A stretch of 64,000 bases of DNA from Xiphophorus maculatus (Eukaryota > Chordata > Actinopteri > Cyprinodontiformes > Poeciliidae): assembly GCF_002775205.1 (NCBI RefSeq), contig NC_036458.1:1017483-1081482 (forward strand). The letters run 5' to 3'. The notes under the pieces were generated by a model. That model searched no databases, had not been told where the DNA came from, and saw only the letters and a program-made list of their open reading frames with translations. Of the stretch, positions 11,601 to 21,600 are shown in pieces; positions within the stretch are counted from its first letter, which is position 1; each line of letters opens with the position of its first letter. The position numbers were made by a program, and so were the translations under genes.

Positions 11601-14600
11601 ATCATTGAACTGCTTCCTAAAAAAAGAAATTAAACATTTCACTGTGTAAAAGTCATCGTTTGATCATTGCAGCTATAAATCCTCAGTTGTTACAGATCCA
11701 GAGGAGAAAGTTCATGCTTTAGATTAACTGATTAATAACTGGACAGCAGTAGGGATTATTAGGAGATTTCTTTACACATTTGAACCAGGTGGGGAAAAAA
11801 CGCTGGTTGAGAAGTTCTGGGTAAAACCTTCTTAAATGCAAAATATTTATATATTTTTTTTATAGTTTTGGTTAATTACAGTTCCGACTGTGTTCTTTCA
11901 GCAAACTGCATTTTTTTGAGTCTGTACTCTTCAGTTTGTAATTAATCGATTATTAAATTAGTTTTCAATAATCTGCTAATCTGATGAGTAGCGGTTAGCC
12001 TCGCTGCATCCCGCCTCGCCGCGCCCCTTCGCCGCGCTGCGCCTGGCCACGCCTTGCCACGCCTCATCCTGCCGCTCCAGGTTGTATTCTTAGCGCCTCA
12101 TCCTGGTTTCCGTTCACACTGCTGGCTGATTTCCTGACTGTTACACAAGGGGATCAGTTGAATCCCAGACACCCTGGCAGGTCCAGAGGATGCGCTAAGT
12201 CTGCTGGATTAGCAGGACATAACGGTGACGGACACCATATTTAAATCTACGACAGTTTCCAGCTTCTGTAATAATATTAGCAGTTTCATCTTTACTTCAT
12301 TTGTTTAGTTTAACTCTGTCTGGCATCATCGGTTATCAGGTCTAGGCTAGGTTAGCGTTAGCATGTTGACCTCTGTTTTTACAGAACTTGTTGATTATTG
12401 ATCTGTAGTTATTGGCTGATTATGCCAACACAAAGGAGCAACTCAACAACTACTTCCTTTCTTATTTCAAAATAAGAGTGCTAAGCAGATGCAGCTTGGT
12501 GTTGCAGTATTTGGAAGTGATTGATTTTGATCTTTTAGGATTTTGTGATCTACCTGATGAGCGGGAGCAGCACCATCTTCGGCTGCTGCAGGGAGCACAG
12601 TACCGGAGAGGATGAGGAGCGGCTGAAGGTCGACATCCTCCTGTTTGCTCCTGATGTGTCGTCACAGCACTGCTGCGTCAGACGCCTGGACTCCAACTCC
12701 CAGAGTTCCTCAGGAAAGCAGAGAAAGACTGTGACCTTGCTGAGGCCCCTCCACGGGGCCCCCGTCACCAGAAACGGTTTCCTTCTGGACAAGGAAGTAG
12801 AACTGAATCCTGGAGATCTGATTGGTTTGGGGAAGCACTACCTGTTCCTGTTCAAGGATCCCACCAGCGGGTCGGGTTCTCCTCCTGCTCCGTCCTGGAT
12901 GGGCCGGGTCCGCCCGGGCTCTGACGCTAGCACTTCCTGTTCGTCCTGCGGCTCTTGCATCACCGTGAAGCGGCTCCAGGGGAAACCACCGGCATCCTGC
13001 TGGAGGAACCTGGAAGGCACCGAGGCTTCGCTGCGCTACGAGCTGCAGCAGGAGGAACGGGTCCTGCAGGAGATCCTGGACATGGTGGATCCCAGTGAGA
13101 ACGAGCCAAAGCTGACTCCTGCTTTCCTGCTGATTCTCTGCATCCAGCACTCCGCCGGCTCCTTCCAACTGACTCACTTCAGGCAGCTGCTGCTCCGGAT
13201 TGCCAGCCAGATCCAGCTCATTACGTGGGTAAGCAGCAGGAACGCTGACTTGAACTCCACTGCATGTTTTCTACAGTTATTCATGTGTTCATGTGATCTA
13301 ACCTTTCAGGAGAAGACAAAGGAACTCGCTGCAATGCAACCAGAAGCGTGAGTCCACATCATCCAGATGTTTAACTGCTGTCTATAAAGAGAAACTAAAC
13401 TAATATCTGTGCCTTACAAAAGTAATCAAGCTCCTTAAATCTTTCTACATTTCGTCACATTAAAGTATTTTTATAGGTGAAACATTTCAGAAACCTTGTT
13501 TCATCACATGAAAGACAGCAAAATTAAACGCAGTCGGCCTGCCGCCGCGGACAGGCAGCAGATTAGCTTCATTTCTGTATTTCCTGTCTGTTCATCAGCA
13601 GCTCTGTTGATGATGCAGCCGATCAGCTGCAGCAGCTCAGCATGGAGGAACTGATCTCAGGTCTGCAGCCGCTGGTCCTGTGGATGGCCAACTCCATCGA
13701 GCTGCTGCACTTCATCCAGCATGAGGTCCCCCAGCTGTTGCCATGGAGACGGGACAGCATGGACCAAGGTGGACATTTTGTTTGTCTCTTTAAAGCCGTC
13801 AGGCCCTCCAGCCCTGGGAAGGTGGTAAAAAGTGTTGTGTTCTGGTTTCCGTCAGAGCGGCTGCAGGCTGAGCTGTGGTCCACCCAGACGGCCTGCGAGG
13901 AAGCCATGACGGTCCTGGAGGAGGTCATCATGTTCACCTTCCAGCAGTCGGTCTACTACCTCACCAAGGTCTGCCCCCCACTGCTACATGTGATGCAGGA
14001 AGCCTGGCTGTGCTAACACAACAGTCTGTTTTCACTGAGCGTTTTCCAGACCCAGAACACAATAACAGCATGGAAACTCTCCGGCAGGAAAGAGCAGGGA
14101 GGTAGAGAGCGGGGCGTCCTTTCCACTCTGCAGTGTAAACACTGGCAGCAGTTATCTGGAGCTGCACAGCTTCCACCGACTGGACCTGCTGGGAAACAAC
14201 CAGTCACATCATCGCTGTCCCAGACTCACTTCTACCTGAGAAAACATTCTCACATCACGCAGGATTCACTGGCACATTTCAGCAAACCAGGGAAACCGAT
14301 GGTTGAACTTCAGATTCTGTCGACTGCAGGAAGTTCAGAGTTTCTGTTTCCATTTTCTGGCACATTCACGGCGCCACAAACGGCTCCGAAAAATCATTCC
14401 TGTTTCAGACAGGACAGTCAGAGTCACTGCATTTGATCTCCAGCTTTAATATTTATTAACCTTCTCATGAAACAAACAGTGGAGAAAACAGAAAAATACA
14501 TTTTCAGATAATACTTAATGATTTTTAAAACCATTAACTGAAATTTATCAACAATGATGAATCAAACTCTTATCATAAGACATTTTTCTGATTCTGGGAT

Positions 14601-15668
14601 GATGAGACTGGGGTCAAAGTTCACCATCTGACCAATCAGCTGTTTAAAGGTTTTCTCCACCAAACCTGACTGAGAAACAGGCAAAAGTTTCAGGTCAGAT
14701 GTGCAGAACTGGTAGAATCAGAACCAGGATAACCTTCCACACTGAGTCAGTTGGTGATGCTGCACTGCAAGGCTGCAGAATGGCCTTAAAGATGGCCGCT
14801 TCCCTGCTGGGTCTCAGATAATTATTGTTCTTATCTATGATTATGATTCCAGACAGAGCTTCAGCCGAACCCGTTTTACTGGAGAAGATCTCAGGACTTT
14901 ACCTGACTTCAGGTCTTCATGTGAACCCAGCAGACCCAAACCCTCTGCAGCAGCTGAGCGCCACTGCTGCGCCCTGACGTCTGACGCTTACTTTACCGAC
15001 TTCCTGTTTGACAATTCTGTTAAGGGGCGGAGCCAGAGGCGAGAAGCTGCTTTACTGATGCGTCTGCTTCATGCAACAGGCGACGCAGCGGCAGCATCAA
15101 CAGAACATCAAACTGATTGGTTCTTATGATCTGAACTTTAACCTGATCGGTTCTTATGATCTGAACTTTAACCTCATCGGTTCTTATGATCTGATTGTCT
15201 GCAGGTCGTCCTGCAGCTCCAGCGCCTCTACAGTGAAGGAAACAAGAACAATCTGCTCTTTTCTTTTAAACCAGCAGATTTGATCCTGAACTGAAGAAAT
15301 GTGCTCCACTGATCTGGTTTTGATTGTTAGGTTATGGATTGGTAATCAGCAGCAGTTTTCAGTGTGGTGTTTTATTAGCTCTTAGTTCTGCTGTGCTCCT
15401 CTGTATTTTAACATACAGACCATTGGGGCGTTTCCTGCAGAGGAAAGCAGCTGTCATCAGAGCAGGGAGGAGCAGAAGCAGCTCTTCCCTGTGATTTCCT
15501 GTGGATGACTGAATGTTCACAATGTGCAAATCGGATTCCTGAGGTGAAGCTGTCAGGTTTTCACCTCGACCCGTTAAAACCAGCCGCCATCTGCTGCTTC
15601 CCAGCAGGGGTCCAACATGCACCTCAGCAGACCTGCTGGCTCTTCCTCAAGTTTCTATCTCACTTATG

Positions 15669-15699
<31 letters not shown>

Positions 15700-18600
15700 C
15701 GCGTGTGCTTCCGGTGCCATAGAAACACAACATACATGCCAGAAAAAGCAGATATTTAGATAGTTTAAAAACACACTTCTTCCCTTTATAACCTTTGACC
15801 TTTTTCACAGAAGGAGAGTCGTGCTGAGCCACTTTTCCCTTCACCAGATCATAAACCGAGCGTAGTTTTATCTCATTAAAACGAGAAAGTTTGTCATTCT
15901 AACGAGATTCTGCTGCTGCATTTATTTCAGTTGTGCAGTTAAAGGCCTCCTCAGTGTTCAGAGTCGTCATGCTTTTGTCCCCTTGCAGAGCATGTACCCG
16001 GCCCTGGGCGGCCTGCTGGATGGGAACCCGTTCTCTGAGGACGGTCAGCTGCGACTTCCTGTCAGCCTCAGCAACATCCTGCAGGTCCTGAAGGAGGCGC
16101 TGGAGCTCCTCTCGGCCTTCCAGGTGCATCCGGACATCTCCCTGCAGCTCTGTGCCTACCTGTTCTTCTTCATCAACGCTTCGCTGTTCAACAGCCTCAT
16201 GGAGAGAGGTAGCAGCACACCTTAGCTTTAGCTTTAGCGTTAGCGTCCCCAGCCTTCTGAATGCGGATCATGGCCGTTTGATTGTTTCTCCCTTTACTTT
16301 AGCTTTTGGCAAACTTCTATATGTTTAATATTTGCATTAACACAGACTGGATGTTTTAATCATTCATGAAGTTTTTCTTTGAACACAAATTTGAATTTAT
16401 CTTTAAAATCAGCTTTTATTTTGAAGGTGGCTACTGTACCACCGTCATGCATGTTGTAATGTCTGAGACTCTTCAGCATCTGCCCTTGGGTTGCCATGTT
16501 CTGGTCCGTCAGGTCAATATGTTATTATTCATGGAAACAGTTTGAGTGTTTGTATGAATAATAAAGTAAAGAACTTTAGGGAAATGAATGTTGGCAGGTA
16601 ACATGTTGAAATGTTCATTATCAGACTAGATGTAATATCAGATCTTAAAACTGACTTTATTACTGAACCAGCAGGAAACCTGAGCTGCATCACAGCAGCT
16701 CGTTTTTATTTCTCATATTTAATGTTCGGGTTCTGTTTATGCTGGCCTTATGGGCTGCTTTGGCTAACTGGAGGTTCTGCTTCTTCAGGGTCCGTGGCCG
16801 GGTTCTACCAGTGGTCCCGCGGCGTGCAGATCCGGGCCAACCTGGACCTGCTCATGGACTGGGTCCAGAATCAGGGCCTGGCCAACATGGCCGCTCAGTT
16901 CCTGCAGAAGCTCTCCGCCGCCGTCAATCTGCTGGCCACGCCCAAAGAAACGCTTCTGCAGGTCAGCTCACACCTGGTGGGCGGAGCCACACTTAGCCTC
17001 CGGGGTTTTATTCCCTCAGGTGTCCCATGTTTCTGTTCTAACTATTCACAGCATCAGGATCTTAGTAATCAGTTCTGATTCTGGACGCGACTCGCTGCTT
17101 GCTCGTTGTTGTTCAGAAGGAAACGGCCTGCGGGAAGCCAGCCAGGAAATGTTCCTGTCATGACATCATGAAGCTGTAGCCGTTCCTGCAGATTATATAA
17201 TCCAGAGTAAATCCTGGAGCGGAGTAATGTTTAACCTGGGGCCGCCTCACATCCTGTTGGCTTTTATCTAGCCGTTCAAACCAAACATCCAGAAAACCGT
17301 TTGTCCAGTTCCTGTCAGACTGCTCTAACTCCTCATCCTCCCTAAGCAACGCGTTCTCTTCCTCACCTGTTCAGGTTCAGCTGCAGGTAAACAGAAAACA
17401 CCCACCGCCCACATTACCACTGAAATCTGATGGCTCGGGTTGCCATGTTACGGTCGTTCTGCCCTCGGGTTGCCATGTTGCGGCCGTTCTGCCCTCGGGT
17501 TGCCATGTTGTGGCCGTTTTGCCCTCGGGTTGCCATGTTGCGGCCGTTCTGCCCTCGGGTTGCCATGTTGCGGCCGTTCTGCCCTCTGGTTGCCATGTTG
17601 TGGCCGTTCTGCCCTCTGGTTGCCATGTTGTGGCCGTTCTGCCCTCAGGTTGCCATGTTGTGGCCATTGCTCCTGTGTTTGGGCAGAGCGTTGCTGTGAG
17701 ACGGAGCTTTGGGAGGAAGTTGATCCTCAGAGGATTAGAGGGAGTTTGAGGGACTTTAGTTCAGGATAGAAACGGTTTGATGAGCTTCGCATGAAGGTTT
17801 GGCTGAGGAAGCAGAGGTCAGTTAAAGTAAAGTTTTATAAAGACTCTTCCTGCCCACCTTCCTACCTTTATTTAAAACTCATAAGCAAACATCATCATGT
17901 TTCTATTTGTTTCTACTGGTAGAAACTTTATGATTTTCAGTTCAGTTTGTTTGAATAGATCCAGATCACTGCAGTGAAGCATTCTGGGACAGAAACGGTT
18001 GAACAGAATCCAGACCAACTTCTCAAACTTCAGCATCTCTTTAGATTTATTATTATTTTCAGGAGACCTCAACCCGTTTCCTCATTGTGTGATTCTGATC
18101 CGTTGTGTTGTGGAAATATGACAGGTTTTAACTGAACCCAAAATATCCGAACCTCGTGTTGGTAGAAAATGTTCCTGTGGGTCAGGCAGAAGGATTTACC
18201 TCCAGTAGAAAATCCCTTAGACTGAACAGAGCGTCCTGTGGCGGCCATCTTGTTTGTTAGGAACTGTGAAAATCTTGTTCCTTTCTAAAGCACAAAGATA
18301 GATGTACTACAGCTCAAATGCAGATAATTTGACCCTCAGGGCATGTTCTAGTATGAGATGTTAGTCTGGCATGTTGAGTTGACACCTGTTTCCACAGCAT
18401 GACTCAAAGCAGCAGCCAGCGGCTCCACGCTGCTGACACGCTGAGGATTTCAGAAACATCACCGCTCTGGAATGAGACGACTTGTTGTGGTCGCTGCAGA
18501 GCGGGACACGAATCCGTGGCTTTTAGTTTTCCATCGGCAGCGGCTGCTGCTGCTGCTGCAGCTGGAGCTGCTGCAGCTGGAGCTGCTGCAGCTGGAGCTG

Positions 18601-21600
18601 CTGCTGTGGTGGATAACCCGGACTGCTGGGGCCTCGCCTACTAGGAGCATTTAGCTGCCAAACAATAACTGGCAGACAAACCATCCAGAGACAGTTTTAG
18701 GTTTCTGTTGTTAACGAACAGATTTAAAACACCGCCTCCAGTTGGACTCAGTCGTCACACAGAAAGTCTTACTTCCTCTAATTCAGCTGGAAACATTCAA
18801 AGAGAACCATGTTACATTTCTGCTGCAATCACAGAAAATCTCCACTGACTCTCGCGTTTCCTGGGTTTTTCCTCATCTGTTGATGTTTTTCACCACCAGC
18901 AGCGACGACCTTTCTGTCTGCCCCTGCAGGCGTCCTGGGCGTCCCTCAGGGCGGAGTTTGCCACCCTGACGCCGGCTCAGCTGCACCACATGCTGAGGGA
19001 GTACGGCGGCGGGAAGCCCCGCCCCCCTGGGTGGAGCCCACCAGCGGAGGAGGCTGAAGACGCGCTCAGGACCGGTGAGACTTCTTAATTTTTCTAACTG
19101 GAGTCTCACTGGACTTCCCAGCATGCCTTGTGTCTGGCTCAGCTTGCCCCCCTGCTGCAGGACAGCATTATTACTCTGCCTCCCCGAATCGGCCTGGCCC
19201 GGCCCAGTACTTTCTAGCAGTGGTCCCCAACCACCGGGCCGCGCAAGAAATAATGAACTACTTCCGGATGTTTTATTTTGAAAATCCTAAACCGGATCTT
19301 ACCGGTTACGTCTTGCGCGTCAAAATTGAGCCGCCAACTTGCAGCAGAATGAGTAACAAAACAACATCGGAGTGCTGCACCCCCACCCGGTACGCAGCAA
19401 AATTGCGAAGGGCTGACCGGTCCGGTTGGGGACCGCTGCTTTATAGGACCGGCGTACCAGCAGTGGCTACTGGAAGGTATTTGGGTCCATTTTCTGTTCT
19501 TGTTCTGGTTTGGGCTCCGGCTGCGTTCTCAATATATTTATATTTAAATTTCTCAGTAATTTAAATATTTTGCCTGATTTAATGTGATCATCATTATAAG
19601 TATATTCATGTGTTATTGTAGTATTAACTGAATCAAATCCCACTTTTCTCACAGTCTGAACCAGTTCCAGCTTTTCACCACTAAACGGTCCGATCTGTTC
19701 CTCTTCCAGATGCGGACTGACTGAGATCCGATTGCTTTCTGCAGTCAGAACCATCGTTCTGTCTGGCTTTTATCAGACGCGTCATAAACCTGGACGTCTG
19801 AATATGATAATGATGAATCAGAAACCGTTCGCTGCACTCGCAGTTAATTACTAACATGAACCACCACAAAACAGTCAGACTCCAGGAAAAACTGGAAATT
19901 GAGCTTCCAGACCTGCTGTGTGACCGGAGACTTTGACTAGGCCACATGAACAGCTCTGTTTCCTGGGTTACCGGGTCCTCCAGGTCAACACTGAGGTTAA
20001 AGAACAGTTTTAGAAAAATGTCCTGATCTTTACATGCTGGATTGATTTCTGTAGCTGTAATTTCTATGAAACTCGTTTGGACCCGTTTGGACCCGGCTGT
20101 TCCCAGGATCTCACTGTTGACAGTAAACTGGAGCAGCAGGAATCCCAGCAGCTCTGATGTGGCTGGCATGTTTGGACCTGATGAACGGAAACCAGGCAGG
20201 AGAAACACGATGACAGAACCAACGGGAACACCACAGGAACCCGGCTGGACCGGACTGGGCCCAGTTATTCTGAATCCAGTTGTTCTGATCCGGTTCCAGC
20301 TGGTTTCATCGATTCTCATTCTTTTTTAAAAAGCTTTCTAAATACTGGAGGAAAAAGATTCACTGCTGATGAGTCCAGAGCTGCAACCAATGATTATTAT
20401 TAGTAATCAATTATTCTGATAACTAATCAGGTGTAAATATTGGCATTTAGAAACTGAAGCTTTTTATACATTAATATTAGAAAAACATTAAAATGAGAAA
20501 ATAAACAATTAATTTCCTGAACGACAATAACAGCAAAACTTCAGTGAACAGATTAAAAATATTCATATCAATCATCAATACAGTCGGGCTGATCTGTTAT
20601 TGATGATTATTGATTGCTCTGTGTTATTATTGATTATTGATTGCTCTGTGTTATTATTGATTATTGATTATTGATTGCTCCTCGCCAGCGGACGTCCTGC
20701 TGAGTCTGGACAGCCATCCTCCTCTCATCCTGCCCAGCAGCTGCTTCCAGCTGGAGCCGGGTAAGGTTCTGTCTGACCCGGTTCTGTTGGAGCAGCTGGC
20801 CTGCCTGCAGGACTGGATCGGCCGACTGACTCTCAGTGAGACCCAGAGCCCAGGTTCTGTTCTGGAGCGGGTAAGGAGGTTCTGTGACCCGGGTCGGGTC
20901 AGGAAAAGCTTTGGCGTCTCTGACCGGTCCCGTGTCGCCCTGACTCAGGTTCCCGATGGACCGAGCGGCGCCAGATCCTCAGCGACCCGTCCCGGTCCGG
21001 ACGGGGAGTCTGACCCGCTGTCCTCTGCAGAACCGGGTCAGGGCAGAGGGTCGCATGGCGACCTGAGCCGCTGCGAGGCGGTTCTGACCCAGAAGCTGAA
21101 GAACTTGCAGCTGCAGAGCGCCCTGCCGGGTCCGGCCGGCACCGGATACCACAAGAGCCTGGCTCTGGACCCGTCCTGCCTGCTGACGCCGCCCAACACC
21201 CCGCAGGGCCCGGAGCCCGGCGAGCCCGAGGCACCGCACACAGGTAAGGTCAGAGGTCAGCGGCAGGCTTCTGTCTTCCTGAGGCCAAACATGGAGAACA
21301 AGACCTGGTTCTATGACCCGGTTCAGCTGCACAGCTTCAGCGCTTTATGAGTTCCTCCTGAAGACACGGTAAAGGTTTAGAGCTCAGCCTCTGATCGGCT
21401 CGGACCGATCCAGATGTTTCTGAGCCTCAGAGGAGGAAACATCTGCAGCCGCAGGAACTTCCTGTCTGATCCGCAGGAATGCTAACCAAGTGCTAACCAG
21501 GCGCTAACCAAGTGCTAACCAGGCGCTAACCCCTAATGCGCTCCATGACCGCCCTGGCCCCCCGCTGGGTGCTTCTCTGCCTTTTTACAGGCGTAAGCAG

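Noticed and set aside
17436-17668. CRISPR-like array
   Set aside because: Head-to-tail repeats without unique spacers in a vertebrate intron; it is a minisatellite. The same applies to the arrays at 8343, 9823, 23374, 26563 and 47464.
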